From Paenibacillus tianmuensis (GTDB lineage Bacteria; Bacillota; Bacilli; Paenibacillales; NBRC-103111), in NCBI RefSeq assembly GCF_900100345.1, contig NZ_FMTT01000017.1, positions 1 to 64,000 of the forward strand: a stretch of DNA of 64,000 nt, written 5' to 3'. The translations under genes were made by a program, and so were the position numbers. This document shows positions 39,495 through 49,342 of this stretch, piece after piece (position 1 is the stretch's first letter; every line of letters starts with the position of its first letter). The notes beneath the pieces are model-generated. The model did no database searches, had not been told where the DNA came from, and saw only the letters and a program-made list of their open reading frames with translations.

Positions 39495-39612
39495 CGCAGC
39501 TTCCGCAGGCGCTTGTCCGGAGGCAGGGAAGGCTTATCCGATCCGGACAGGAAATCAGAGATCGTGTTCTTAGGCAAGCTTGCGGTAATCTCTTGGAGGA
39601 GGACTTAAGCCC
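39495..39612 (+). other. nuoK-nuoL spacer with two inverted repeats
   Basis: GTCCGG (39517-39522) pairs with CCGGAC (39542-39547), and AGAGAT (39556-39561) pairs with ATCTCT (39588-39593). No T tract follows, so partial attenuation or mRNA processing is more likely than termination. No gene is visible. Confidence 0.5.
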
Positions 39613-41508
39613 ATGGTATCGGCTTATTCGCAATACGCTTGGCTCATCCCGTTGTTCCCTTTGCTGTCGTTTCTCATTTTAACGGCGGTGGGGCGCAGCT
39701 TGCGGGAGACGGGCGTTTATATCAGCATAGTGGCCGTGTTCGCTTCGTTCGCGCTGTCCGTCCTTATTTTCTGGGAACGGATCGGCGGGAACGTCGAAGA
39801 TTTCACGTGGAACAAATTACAATGGCTCCATCTTGGCAACGTTACGCTGAACATGGGCTTCGAGGTTACGAATTTAAATGCGCTCATGCTGGTCATCGTG
39901 ACCTTTGTCAGCTTGCTTGTTAATATTTATTCTAAAGGCTATATGCACGGGGACGAGCGAATTAACGTGTTTTTCGCTTATATCGCCCTGTTTACGTTCT
40001 CCATGCTTGGGCTTGTCATCTCGGAGAACCTGGTGCAATTCTACATATTCTGGGAGCTGGTCGGCGTCTGCTCGTTCCTGCTCATAGGATTTTGGTATTT
40101 CAAGCCGGAGGCCCGGGCGGCCGCCAAGAAGGCGTTCATCGTCACCCGGATCGGCGATGTCGGGTTGTTTCTCGGCATTTTGCTGCTGTTCTGGGTTATG
40201 CCGAACCATGCGCTCGATTTCAGCTCGATTCATAATGCGCTGTCCGGCGGAAAAATTTCCGGCGATATGGCGACTTGGATTGCCATCTTGATTTTCGTCG
40301 GCGCCATCGGCAAATCCGGCCAATTCCCGCTGCACACGTGGCTTCCGGATGCGATGGAAGGTCCGACGCCGATCAGTGCGCTGATCCATGCCGCGACCAT
40401 GGTTGCCGCCGGGGTATATCTCGTAGCACGGACGTTCGACATTTTCACGGCATCGCCTGTTGCTTTGACGGTAGTAGCTGTGGTCGGTGCGTTCACAGCG
40501 ATTTTCGCTGCCACGATCGGTACGGCGCAGAACGATATTAAGCGGATCTTGGCCTATTCTACGGTCAGCCAGCTCGGCTACATGATGATGGCGCTGGGGA
40601 TCGGCACGACCGTGGCGTATACGGCCGGCATTTTCCATTTGTTCACGCACGCGTTCTTCAAGGCTCTGCTGTTCCTTGGCGCAGGCAGCGTCATTCATGC
40701 GGTGCACACGCAGAATATTCACGAAATGGGCGGCGTCGGCAGCAAAATGAAAGTTACGGCGTGGACGTTCGCCATTGGCGCGCTTGCGCTCAGCGGAATT
40801 GCGCCGCTGTCCGGCTTCTGGTCCAAGGATGCGATTCTTGCCGAAGCGTATAACACCGGACATACCGGATTGTTCTGGGTCGGGCTGATCGCAGCGTTTT
40901 TTACGGCATTTTATATGTCGCGCTTGTTCTTTCTGGTGTTCATGGGCAAATCCCGGCAAAAGGAAAATCACGGTCCGGTTCACGAATCTCCCGGCTCCAT
41001 GACCTTCCCGCTTATCGTGCTGGCGGTCCTTGCCGTGGTGGCCGGCTTCGTCTTCACACCGTTCAATCCGTGGCTGGGCTCGTGGCTAACCGGTCATGCA
41101 GAAGAAGAGCATGCTTCCTGGTTCGTCATGGTGATGTCCAACGTCGTCGGTTTGCTCGGGATCGGACTGGGATATCTCGTCTATCTCAAACGCGTGATTT
41201 CGGCCGATGTCGTCTCGGCTGGCGCGCCTTGGCTGTACCGGTTGCTTAATCGCAAGTATTACATCGATGAGCTGTATCAGACGATCATCGTGCGTCCGCT
41301 TCAGGGAATCGGATCTTTGCTACACCTGTTCGACGTCTATGTGGTCGACGGCGTCGTGCGCTTGGCCAGCTATACCGTAACCGGCCTCGGACGTCTCGGG
41401 TCCCGGATGCAGAACGGACAGGTGCAATCGTACGGGCTGGTCACGCTGCTCGGGCTGTTGATTTTGATACTGGCCATTGCGGGAAGGAGGTTCATCGATG
41501 TCGGATAG
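39613..41508 (+). CDS. nuoL: NADH-quinone oxidoreductase subunit L
   Basis: 631-residue proton-pumping antiporter-like subunit with 14 or more helices and the C-terminal lateral helix. Key segments: FYIFWELVGVCSFLLIGFW with its Glu, GKSGQFPLHTWLPDAMEGPTP, and HLFTHAFFKALLFLGAGSV. TGGAGGAGG (39593-39601) precedes ATG 39613. Its 3' end overlaps nuoM by 11 bases. Confidence 0.97.
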   Translation: MVSAYSQYAWLIPLFPLLSFLILTAVGRSLRETGVYISIVAVFASFALSVLIFWERIGGNVEDFTWNKLQWLHLGNVTLNMGFEVTNLNALMLVIVTFVSLLVNIYSKGYMHGDERINVFFAYIALFTFSMLGLVISENLVQFYIFWELVGVCSFLLIGFWYFKPEARAAAKKAFIVTRIGDVGLFLGILLLFWVMPNHALDFSSIHNALSGGKISGDMATWIAILIFVGAIGKSGQFPLHTWLPDAMEGPTPISALIHAATMVAAGVYLVARTFDIFTASPVALTVVAVVGAFTAIFAATIGTAQNDIKRILAYSTVSQLGYMMMALGIGTTVAYTAGIFHLFTHAFFKALLFLGAGSVIHAVHTQNIHEMGGVGSKMKVTAWTFAIGALALSGIAPLSGFWSKDAILAEAYNTGHTGLFWVGLIAAFFTAFYMSRLFFLVFMGKSRQKENHGPVHESPGSMTFPLIVLAVLAVVAGFVFTPFNPWLGSWLTGHAEEEHASWFVMVMSNVVGLLGIGLGYLVYLKRVISADVVSAGAPWLYRLLNRKYYIDELYQTIIVRPLQGIGSLLHLFDVYVVDGVVRLASYTVTGLGRLGSRMQNGQVQSYGLVTLLGLLILILAIAGRRFIDVG

Positions 41509-43129
41509 TATTCCTATTTTATCGCTCATCGCTTTTTCGCCGCTCATCGGTGTGCTGATCCTGATGTTTATGCCCAAGACACAGGGCCAGTGGATCAAAG
41601 CGACGGCGATTGTCGCGACACTTATTCCGCTGGTGCTGTCCGCCTGGCTTTACGGGCAGTTCAACCATAATCTCGAAGGCATGCAGTTCAGAGAAGAGGT
41701 ACCGTGGATCCTCGTTCCGCTGAACAAAGAGACGCAGGGACTCAGTCAATTGACGGCCTACTTCTTCGAATTTAAGTATACGATGGCCATTGACGGCCTT
41801 TCGCTGCCGCTCGTCTTCTTGACCGCAATTGTCGCAACGATGGCTGCGCTGGCGTCGGTGTACATCAAGAAGCGCTGGAAATCGTATTTTATTTTGTTCC
41901 TGCTCCTCGAAACCGGCATGTTCGGCGTCTTTATGGCGCAGGATCTGTTCTTGTTCTTCGTCTTCTTCGAGCTGACGCTGATCCCGATGTTCTTCTTGAT
42001 CGGCATTTGGGGGTATATGGACCGGGAGCGGGCGGCGAACAAGTTCTTGATCTATAACGGAATCGGTTCGGCGATTATGCTGATCGCTTTTCTCATCCTC
42101 GTCAGTACAGCCGGCTTCGGCCAAACGATGGGGGATAACGGCATTTCGATTCACTATTCCGGGGATATCAACGTGATTATGGAGCATCTGTTCCAGAGCG
42201 CGGATTCGTATGTGAATCAAGGCGATCTGGAGGGCAACCCATTCTATTTAAGCGAAACGATGAAATGGGTGCTGTTCCTGATGATGCTCGTGGCCTTCGG
42301 CATCAAGCTGCCGATTTTCCCGTTCCATACGTGGATGCTGAAAGTACACACGGAAGCGCCGCCGTCGATCGTTATGATTCACTCCGGCATTTTGCTGAAA
42401 ATGGGCGCTTACGGCCTGATCCGCTTCGGGATTCTGCTGTTCCCGCAGCAGGCGGTGCAGTGGGCTGCCGTACTGGCGATTCTCGGTGTGATCAACATCG
42501 TGTACGGAGCGATTCTGGCCTTCGTGCAAAAGGAGTTCAAGCTGGTACTGGCTTACTCCAGTATTAGCCATATGGGCATCGTGCTAGTCGGCATTGCCGC
42601 GTTTAACCCGGCCGGTCTGGAAGGAGCCATATTCCAACTCGTCTCTCACGGTCTCATCTCGGCGCTGCTGTTCCTCCTTGTTGGGAGCATCTATGAGCGT
42701 ACGCAGACAACGGAGCTCGACCAGCTTGGCGGCTTGGCCAAGTCGGCGCCGTTCATTTCCGGCATTCTGCTCGTAGCCGGGATGGCCTCGCTCGGTCTGC
42801 CCGGGTTGTCCGGCTTCATCGGCGAGTTCCTGGCCTTCCTGGGCTTGTTCGAGAAGTATAAGATCATTACGGCCGTCGGGGCGCTTGGGATCATTTTGGC
42901 CGCGGTCTACGTGCTTCGCGGGGTGCTCGGTATCACGTACGGACCGCAGAAGACGGAGCTGCCGAAGATGCGGGACGCACGGCTGATCGAAGCGATTCCG
43001 ATGATTGCGCTTGTCGCTTTCATCGTGGTGCTCGGGATTTACCCGGGCGTACTGAGCAATCCGCTGCATCAAACCGTCAGCAGCTTCGATCAATTCATTC
43101 ACAGCGTTTCTGCGAAGATAGGGGGTTAG
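41498..43129 (+). CDS. nuoM: NADH-quinone oxidoreductase subunit M
   Basis: 543-residue antiporter-like proton channel. Markers: FFVFFELTLIPMFFLIGIWG with the conserved Glu and KLPIFPFHTWMLKVHTEAPP. An insertion of about 25 residues around the DINVIMEHLFQSADSYVNQG segment is seen as in other Paenibacillaceae-type NuoM. ATG 41498 follows GGAAGGAGG (41482-41490). nuoN begins 4 bases after its stop. Confidence 0.97.
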   Translation: MSDSIPILSLIAFSPLIGVLILMFMPKTQGQWIKATAIVATLIPLVLSAWLYGQFNHNLEGMQFREEVPWILVPLNKETQGLSQLTAYFFEFKYTMAIDGLSLPLVFLTAIVATMAALASVYIKKRWKSYFILFLLLETGMFGVFMAQDLFLFFVFFELTLIPMFFLIGIWGYMDRERAANKFLIYNGIGSAIMLIAFLILVSTAGFGQTMGDNGISIHYSGDINVIMEHLFQSADSYVNQGDLEGNPFYLSETMKWVLFLMMLVAFGIKLPIFPFHTWMLKVHTEAPPSIVMIHSGILLKMGAYGLIRFGILLFPQQAVQWAAVLAILGVINIVYGAILAFVQKEFKLVLAYSSISHMGIVLVGIAAFNPAGLEGAIFQLVSHGLISALLFLLVGSIYERTQTTELDQLGGLAKSAPFISGILLVAGMASLGLPGLSGFIGEFLAFLGLFEKYKIITAVGALGIILAAVYVLRGVLGITYGPQKTELPKMRDARLIEAIPMIALVAFIVVLGIYPGVLSNPLHQTVSSFDQFIHSVSAKIGG

Positions 43130-43133
43130 ACCG

Positions 43134-44651
43134 GTGGAACCGATACGTCTTGAGCTAAGTGATCTGGGTCTGCTGGCTCCGGAGCTGACACTTGTCGTCG
43201 CCGCTGTGGTGTTGTCGCTGCTCGATCTGCTGCTGCCGCGTCAAATGAACCGGAACTGGCTGGGCTGGCTATCGCTGGTGGGCATTATTATCGCCGCTGT
43301 ATTTGCGGCGGGGCAGCTCAATCCTGCGGAACCGAAGCAGCTGCTGAACTTCAGCTACCGGGTCGACGATTTTGCGGCCATCCTGAAGCTGGTGCTGCTG
43401 ACGGGAGCCGGGCTGATTACGCTTATGAGCATCGGCTCGGTGAAAGAAGATGAAATTCCGCATGTCGGCGAATTTTATTATTTGCTTCTGCCGGCAACGC
43501 TTGGCGGTATGATTATGGCTTCGTCCGGCGATCTGATCACCATCTTCGTCGGCTTGGAACTGCTCAGTATCACTTCGTATATTTTGGTAGCCATGCGTAA
43601 AAAAGACAAGCGCTCGAACGAGGGGGCTTTCAAATACCTTGTGCTGGGCGGTGTATCGTCAGCCGTCATTCTGTACGGAATGTCCTTCTTGTATGGCATG
43701 ACGGGCTCGACGGTGATCAAGGAGATTAACGCGGGACTCGGGCAGGCGTCCCATGGAATGCTTCCGCTCGTCTATTTAAGCTTTTTCCTGCTGCTTGCGG
43801 GGTTCGGCTTCAAAGTGGCGGTGGCGCCGTTCCATATGTGGGCGCCGGACGTATACCAAGGAGCGCCGACGCCGGTTACCGCTTTCCTTGCGGTCGTGTC
43901 GAAGGCGGCGGCATTTGCGATTCTGTTCCGGTTTATGTACAACGTCTATGCGATCGGGGATCTGATGAATCTTCCGTTCCATCAGGATGTCTTGCTATCG
44001 CTGATGGTCGTGGCGGCGGCCGCGATGATCGTCGGTAACTTCATTGCTCTGCGGCAAACGAACATGAAGCGGCTGCTCGCCTATTCGGGTATCGCCAACT
44101 CCGGCTATTTGATGGTGCCGATCGCGATTCAGTTCTCGATGATGCATTACTCGAATTTCGCCGAGTTCGCTTTTTACCTGATCGCCTATCTATTCATGAA
44201 CATCGGGATTTTCGCGGTGCTGATGATCGTCGAACGCTCGACGGGCGACGATGAGATCAAAGGCTTGGCCGGGTTGTATTACCGTGCGCCGGGAACGGCT
44301 GTTGCCACCGTGCTGCTGGTGCTGTCCTTGGCAGGGCTGCCGGTGTCAGGAGGCTTCTTCGGGAAGCTGTACATTTTGCTCGGCACGCTGCAAACGCAGC
44401 ATTACTGGCTTGCGGCCGTCATGATCGGAACGAGCGTCGTTTCGTACTACTTCTACTTCGGCTTGATCCGCCAAATGTTCATGCGCAGCGAAGACGGAGG
44501 AGCGCAGCTGATCCGCATGAGCGTTCCGCTTGGCGTAACGATGTGGCTGTGCGTAGCGGCGAGCGTAGTGCTCGGATTGTTCCCGCACTGGGTGCTCGGC
44601 TACTTGGAGCGCATCTTCTCGCTTGCGCAGGATTTGTTCATATTTAGCTAG
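43134..44651 (+). CDS. nuoN: NADH-quinone oxidoreductase subunit N
   Basis: 505-residue third antiporter-like channel. Markers: IFVGLELLSITSYILVA with the Glu, VAPFHMWAPDVYQGAPTPV and NMKRLLAYSGIANSGY. GTG 43134 with AGGGGGT (43119-43125) upstream. Last gene of the operon, followed by a terminator. The operon has no nuoE, nuoF or nuoG, so the complex probably takes electrons from a donor other than NADH. Confidence 0.97.
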   Translation: MEPIRLELSDLGLLAPELTLVVAAVVLSLLDLLLPRQMNRNWLGWLSLVGIIIAAVFAAGQLNPAEPKQLLNFSYRVDDFAAILKLVLLTGAGLITLMSIGSVKEDEIPHVGEFYYLLLPATLGGMIMASSGDLITIFVGLELLSITSYILVAMRKKDKRSNEGAFKYLVLGGVSSAVILYGMSFLYGMTGSTVIKEINAGLGQASHGMLPLVYLSFFLLLAGFGFKVAVAPFHMWAPDVYQGAPTPVTAFLAVVSKAAAFAILFRFMYNVYAIGDLMNLPFHQDVLLSLMVVAAAAMIVGNFIALRQTNMKRLLAYSGIANSGYLMVPIAIQFSMMHYSNFAEFAFYLIAYLFMNIGIFAVLMIVERSTGDDEIKGLAGLYYRAPGTAVATVLLVLSLAGLPVSGGFFGKLYILLGTLQTQHYWLAAVMIGTSVVSYYFYFGLIRQMFMRSEDGGAQLIRMSVPLGVTMWLCVAASVVLGLFPHWVLGYLERIFSLAQDLFIFS

Positions 44652-44683
44652 TCCGGGTGGACATATGGTCCCGCTCGTCCATG

Positions 44684-44723
44684 CGAAAACCCGCTTTTCC
44701 TTGACCGGAAAGGCGGGTTTTTT
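44684..44723 (+). terminator. nuo operon terminator
   Basis: AAAACCCGCTTTTCC pairs with GGAAAGGCGGGTTTT across TTGACC, followed by TT. Confidence 0.92.
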
Positions 44724-44855
44724 CGGCGTATGTGTCCGAATGGTGAAACTTTTCGCTCAGGTTTTCAATTCCAGTTGCAGGGAGTCGGCTTAAAGCTTAG
44801 AATGAGATAATGGGGTTAGGCTGAAGAAAAATCATGATAAAGGATTCTGAATGCG

Positions 44856-47375
44856 ATGAACGGCATAAATCTTAAACATACCATATACTCATCATTCTTA
44901 GGCCTCACGATTTTCCTCATCAGCACCGGTACGGTTTTTGCTTTGGAGGCGGACGATCCGTTCTACGCCAAGCAAACTTACCTCAAGCAAATTCATATGA
45001 ACGAAGCCTGGAATGTGACACAGAGCAACAGCGGCATGATTATCGCGATCGTCGATACCGGAGTGGATTTGGCGCACCCCGATTTGAAGCCTAATTTGGT
45101 GCCGGGCGTCAACCTGATTCATCCGAAACAGCCGCCGGCGGACGACAACGGCCACGGCACTAACGTAGCGGGTGTCATAGGTGCTGTGGGAAATAACGAC
45201 CGGGGCGTTGCCGGCATGCTGTGGAATGCTCGGATCATGCCGATCAAAGCGCTTGAAGCGGACGGGACCGGCGGCGAGCAGAAGCTCGGCGAAGGGATTC
45301 GTTATGCCGTCGATCATGGCGCCAAGATTGTTGTTCTCTCGCTCGGCCTCAATAAATACTCCGCTTACATGAACGATATCGTACGGTACGCGGAGGAAAG
45401 AGACGTGCTGCTGGTAGCCGCTACGGGCAACGAAGGCAACCGCGTCAAATATCCGGCGGCGTATCCTACCGTCCTCGCGGTTGGCGGAGTGAATGCCAAC
45501 GGTACGGTGAACGAAATGTCCAACACGGGGCCGGAGGTCGACGTCGTCGCGCCTTGGGATGTGTTCACGACAGCGGCAGGCGGTTCGTACAAAGCGAACG
45601 ACGGGACGTCGATGGCTGCACCGCAAGTCGCGGCTGCGGCTGCGTTGCTATGGGGACGGAATCCGCAGATGAAAGCGTATCAGGTTCGTCAATGGATTCG
45701 CCAAACCGCGGAGGATTTGACCGGAAAAGGTTGGAATCCGCGGACCGGCTACGGCTTGCTTCGGGTAGACCGATTGCTCAGTGAGCCTTATTTGACTGAC
45801 ATGTACGAGCCGAACAACCGTAAGGATCAGGCCAAGGCGATCTCCATCAGTAAAAAAATTACCGCATCCTTCTTGGACGGCACGGACAACGACTGGTTTG
45901 CTACGGATGCTTCCTACGATGGAAGCGTAAATGTTACGCTGGAGCTTGATAGCAGCTTGTCGGTGAACGTGCAGCATACGGACGCTTCCGGCGTGCTGAC
46001 GACCAAAACTGTGCAAGGGGGCCAGACGGTTCCGTTCAAGGTAACGAAAGGGCGCAGCTATTTTCAACTACAGCTTAGCGACCGCAACCGTAAAGTGGAG
46101 ACGCCTTACGGACTGACGACTTCCTTTGACATTTACCGCGATCCGTACGAAGACAACGACCGCCAGTTCAAAGCGTTCGTGCTGCCTTCCCGGAGCGTGA
46201 AGGTCAAGGGGACGTTTCACCAATACAACGATGTGGACTGGTACGAATTCCCGGTTCAGCAAACTGGTTCGTTGCGTATTCATGTGACGACCGATACGGC
46301 GCGAATCGACCCGGTGCTTCTCGTTCAAAAGCAAGGAGAGAAGTCGGTGACGATCGACAAAGGAGACGACGGCGCAACGGAGTCGTACTCCTTGCCCGAA
46401 GTGTTTCCGGGCACCTACTACATTCGGGTGAACAACGTGAAGGATTATACGAACCCGGTTGTTGGCGAATATACGCTCGCGATCGAGTACGATGCGAAGC
46501 TGATCGATCCGAACGAACCGAACAACCGCTCTTATCAGGCGACAGTTATCTCAATGGATACTCCATATAACGGCCTGCTCGATAAGTCGGACGACGTGGA
46601 CTGGTTCCAGTTCAAGGTAGAAGAGGAAAGCTTCGTTCGGGTCGGACTTAGCGACATTCCTTCCGGCGTGAGCATGTATATGCATTTATACGACGGGTCG
46701 ATGAATTCGATGTCAACCTCGATGAACAGCAGCTCATCCGACTCGCAGGAGTTGTCCGGCCGTTTCAAGCCGGGGACGTACTATCTGAAGCTGACTTCAA
46801 ACCGTCCATTCGATAACCGTATGTATCAACTGCTCGTTAACGCCAAGCCGCTGATCGGCGGCTATACGGATATTCGAGGGCATTGGGCGCAAAATGCGAT
46901 CTTGAATTTGACCGGCAAACAGATCATTGACGGATACGACAACTATACGTTCCAGCCCAATCGCCCGATTACTCGCGCCGAAGCGACGGCGGTTATCTCT
47001 CGGGCGTTCCGGCTGTCGAAGCAAAGAGCGGTCAGCTTCTCCGATTTGCCGGAGACGCATTGGTCCTACGATCATGTGGCCCGGGCGACACAGGCGGGTA
47101 TTATCGAAGGCTACCCGGATCGGACGTTTGCGCCGGACCAGCCGGTTACTCGCATGGAGATGACGGCGATGCTGGCACGCAGCATGAACATGGCGGGCAA
47201 ACGAAGAGGCGCCCTTCCGTTCACCGACGTGGATGAAGAGTATTGGGGCACCGCTTTGCTCAAGCAGATGAAAGCCGAAGGACTGGTCGGCGGCTATGCG
47301 GACGGCTCGTTCCGGCCCGAGCAGCAGGCGACCCGGGCCGAATTCGTCCAGCTGCTGATGGGGATTCTGAAATAA
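44856..47375 (+). CDS. SLH-anchored subtilisin-like serine protease (S8) with PPC-type repeats
   Basis: 839-residue secreted protease. A signal peptide (about 1-29, ending VFA) is followed directly by the catalytic domain with Asp67 (IVDTGVDL), His100 (NGHGTNVAG), oxyanion Asn192 (ATGNEGN) and Ser252 (GTSMAAPQ). No inhibitor-I9 propeptide fits between signal and domain. Three PPC-like modules follow (markers YEPNN, YEDND, NEPNN, each ending near DNDWF, DVDWY or DVDWF). Three SLH repeats fill about residues 664-839 (GGYTDIRGHW, DLPETHWSYD, TDVDEEYWG). They should bind the pyruvylated wall polymer made with csaB. No clear ribosome-binding site precedes ATG 44856. Confidence 0.94.
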   Translation: MNGINLKHTIYSSFLGLTIFLISTGTVFALEADDPFYAKQTYLKQIHMNEAWNVTQSNSGMIIAIVDTGVDLAHPDLKPNLVPGVNLIHPKQPPADDNGHGTNVAGVIGAVGNNDRGVAGMLWNARIMPIKALEADGTGGEQKLGEGIRYAVDHGAKIVVLSLGLNKYSAYMNDIVRYAEERDVLLVAATGNEGNRVKYPAAYPTVLAVGGVNANGTVNEMSNTGPEVDVVAPWDVFTTAAGGSYKANDGTSMAAPQVAAAAALLWGRNPQMKAYQVRQWIRQTAEDLTGKGWNPRTGYGLLRVDRLLSEPYLTDMYEPNNRKDQAKAISISKKITASFLDGTDNDWFATDASYDGSVNVTLELDSSLSVNVQHTDASGVLTTKTVQGGQTVPFKVTKGRSYFQLQLSDRNRKVETPYGLTTSFDIYRDPYEDNDRQFKAFVLPSRSVKVKGTFHQYNDVDWYEFPVQQTGSLRIHVTTDTARIDPVLLVQKQGEKSVTIDKGDDGATESYSLPEVFPGTYYIRVNNVKDYTNPVVGEYTLAIEYDAKLIDPNEPNNRSYQATVISMDTPYNGLLDKSDDVDWFQFKVEEESFVRVGLSDIPSGVSMYMHLYDGSMNSMSTSMNSSSSDSQELSGRFKPGTYYLKLTSNRPFDNRMYQLLVNAKPLIGGYTDIRGHWAQNAILNLTGKQIIDGYDNYTFQPNRPITRAEATAVISRAFRLSKQRAVSFSDLPETHWSYDHVARATQAGIIEGYPDRTFAPDQPVTRMEMTAMLARSMNMAGKRRGALPFTDVDEEYWGTALLKQMKAEGLVGGYADGSFRPEQQATRAEFVQLLMGILK

Positions 47376-47450
47376 CCGGGCCCGGAAGCGGCTAATACGG
47401 CTTTTTCCGGATCGGCGGGACACTTCCGTGAAAGCGGGGAATGCTTTTCT

Positions 47451-47702
47451 ATGGATTATTTGGATCAAATGAGCGCGTCGATGGGACTAAAGGGGATGAT
47501 CAACATTGTGGTCGTCCTGGTATTCATCGGCGTCTCTTGGTGGGCTCTGCAGGAGCTGAAGCTGGAGATGATACTGAGACGCCCCAAAAGCGCCCAGGCC
47601 AAAATGCTGCAAATCCTTCTCTCGATCGCGCTGGGGTATCAAATTGCCCGCTTCGTGATCGACTATTTGGAGTGGTCGACTTGGTTCTCCGGAATGTTCT
47701 GA
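47451..47702 (+). CDS. ywzB: DUF1146 family membrane protein YwzB
   Basis: 83-residue, two-helix membrane protein (MINIVVVLVFIGVSWWALQEL and MLQILLSIALGYQIARFVIDY) separated by a basic loop (ILRRPKSAQAK), the pattern of YwzB. Function unknown. In B. subtilis ywzB also lies upstream of murAA and spoIID, as here. Only a weak GCGGGGA precedes ATG 47451. The 145 bases to murA hold no gene. Confidence 0.85.
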   Translation: MDYLDQMSASMGLKGMINIVVVLVFIGVSWWALQELKLEMILRRPKSAQAKMLQILLSIALGYQIARFVIDYLEWSTWFSGMF

Positions 47703-47847
47703 AAAAACATTTTTTCGAATAACCGAGGAGAATGTTGTCAACAATGGTTAGTACAACCGTTAAAAAATCCGCTCGGGCCACGAATGGTATCGTGACCGGC
47801 TAAAGACTATGAAACCGCAAGCAGAAATTACGCGGAAGGGGATCATG

Positions 47848-49173
47848 ATGAACAAAATAATCGTCCGCGGCGGCAAAAAGCTATCCGGCAGGGTAAAAAT
47901 ACACGGCGCGAAAAACGCTGTCCTGCCGATCATCGCAGCCTCGATCTTAGGAACGGACGGAGTCAGCGTCATTCACGACGCGCCTCCCCTGGACGACGTC
48001 CTTGTCATTAACAAGGTGCTTGAAAGTCTGGGAATCAAGATTGAATATAAACATGAAACGGTCCGCATCAATGCATCCAAAATTGATACGTGCGAGGCCT
48101 CCTATGATCTGGTAAGAAAAATGCGGGCGTCGTTTCTGGTTATGGGTCCGCTGTTAGCCCGTGTCGGCAAAGCGCGCATATCGCTGCCTGGAGGGTGCGC
48201 TATCGGTACGCGTCCGATCGACCAGCATCTGAAAGGCTTCGAAGCGATGGGCGCAGAGATTGAGCTCGGCCAAGGGTATATCGAAGCGAGGGTGAGCGGA
48301 CGATTAAAGGGTGCCAAGGTGTACCTCGATGTTGCCAGTGTGGGAGCGACGGAGAACATTATGATGGCCGCGGCGCTTGCCGAAGGCACGACCTTAATTG
48401 AGAATGCCGCCAAGGAGCCTGAGATCGTCGATCTGGCGAACTATCTTAACGCGATGGGCGCCAAAATCCGCGGAGCGGGTACGGGCATGATCCGCATCGA
48501 CGGCGTATCGAAGCTCACCGGTGCAGTACATACGGTCATTCCCGACCGCATTGAAGCGGGTACATATATGATTGCCGCCGCCATCACGAACAGCGACTTG
48601 TACATCGAAGGAGCGATCGGCGACCATTTGCGTCCGATCATCTCCAAGATGCAGGAGATGGGCGTGCAAATAGAAGAAGATGAGAACGGCCTTCGGGTGT
48701 ATACGGATCGTCCTCTCCGTGCGGTGGATCTTAAAACGCTGCCTTATCCCGGTTTCCCTACCGACATGCAGTCGCAGATGATGGCGCTGCTGCTGCTGGC
48801 AGATGGGACCAGCCTGGTTACCGAAACGGTTTTTGAGAACCGTTTTATGCATGTGGAGCAAATGTTGAACATGAATGCGCAGATTAAGGTGGAAGGCCGT
48901 ACGGCGGTCGTTAGCGGCGGCAGCAAGCTCCAAGGGGCCAAGGTGTGCGCGACTGACCTGCGTGCCGGAGCGGCGCTTGTTTTGGCCGCGCTTGCGGCCG
49001 ATGGCGATACGGAGATTACCGGCATTCATCACATTGACCGGGGCTATGTGAATATTGCCGAGAAGCTCAGTGTACTGGGGGCAGACATCCGCCGGATTCC
49101 TGTCGAGATCGTCGATACGGAAGAAGAGGAACAAACGCTCCCGCTGTTTTCCGTGCAGCCAAGCCTCGCTTAA
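47848..49173 (+). CDS. murA: UDP-N-acetylglucosamine 1-carboxyvinyltransferase
   Basis: First committed step of peptidoglycan synthesis: transfers enolpyruvate from PEP to UDP-GlcNAc. 441 residues; catalytic Cys117 in [13 protein letters not shown] is present, so the enzyme should be fosfomycin-sensitive. [13 protein letters not shown] and [14 protein letters not shown] are conserved. GGAAGGGG (47834-47841) precedes two adjacent ATG codons (47845, 47848); the second gives the family N-terminus MNKIIVRGG. Upstream of spoIID as in B. subtilis. Confidence 0.97.
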   Translation: MNKIIVRGGKKLSGRVKIHGAKNAVLPIIAASILGTDGVSVIHDAPPLDDVLVINKVLESLGIKIEYKHETVRINASKIDTCEASYDLVRKMRASFLVMGPLLARVGKARISLPGGCAIGTRPIDQHLKGFEAMGAEIELGQGYIEARVSGRLKGAKVYLDVASVGATENIMMAAALAEGTTLIENAAKEPEIVDLANYLNAMGAKIRGAGTGMIRIDGVSKLTGAVHTVIPDRIEAGTYMIAAAITNSDLYIEGAIGDHLRPIISKMQEMGVQIEEDENGLRVYTDRPLRAVDLKTLPYPGFPTDMQSQMMALLLLADGTSLVTETVFENRFMHVEQMLNMNAQIKVEGRTAVVSGGSKLQGAKVCATDLRAGAALVLAALAADGDTEITGIHHIDRGYVNIAEKLSVLGADIRRIPVEIVDTEEEEQTLPLFSVQPSLA

Positions 49174-49202
49174 CGTCTATGGCTTCTATTCTCTTGGAAC
49201 GG

Positions 49203-49243
49203 GAACCGACTCTTTCATTCGAAAAGGGTCGGTTCTCTTTCTT
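49203..49243 (+). terminator. murA terminator
   Basis: GAACCGACTCTTT pairs with AAAGGGTCGGTTC (one bulge), followed by TCTTTCTTTT. Confidence 0.8.
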
Positions 49244-49249
49244 TTGAGG

Positions 49250-49278
49250 TTCTATTCTATCTTTTCGGTTCATAAGAT
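49250..49278 (+). promoter_or_regulatory. Weak sigma-E-like promoter candidate for spoIID
   Basis: TTCTATT (49250-49256), 14 bp, CATAAGAT (49271-49278) compared with the sigma-E pattern KMATATT and CATACAMT; five of seven and six of eight positions fit. spoIID is sigma-E-dependent in B. subtilis (known), which is the main reason to list it. Confidence 0.3.
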
Positions 49279-49342
49279 GGTGTTACCTGCAGCCGCAGCG
49301 CTTGATTATGGAGAGCCGACAAAATGATGGAGGAACCCGTTG

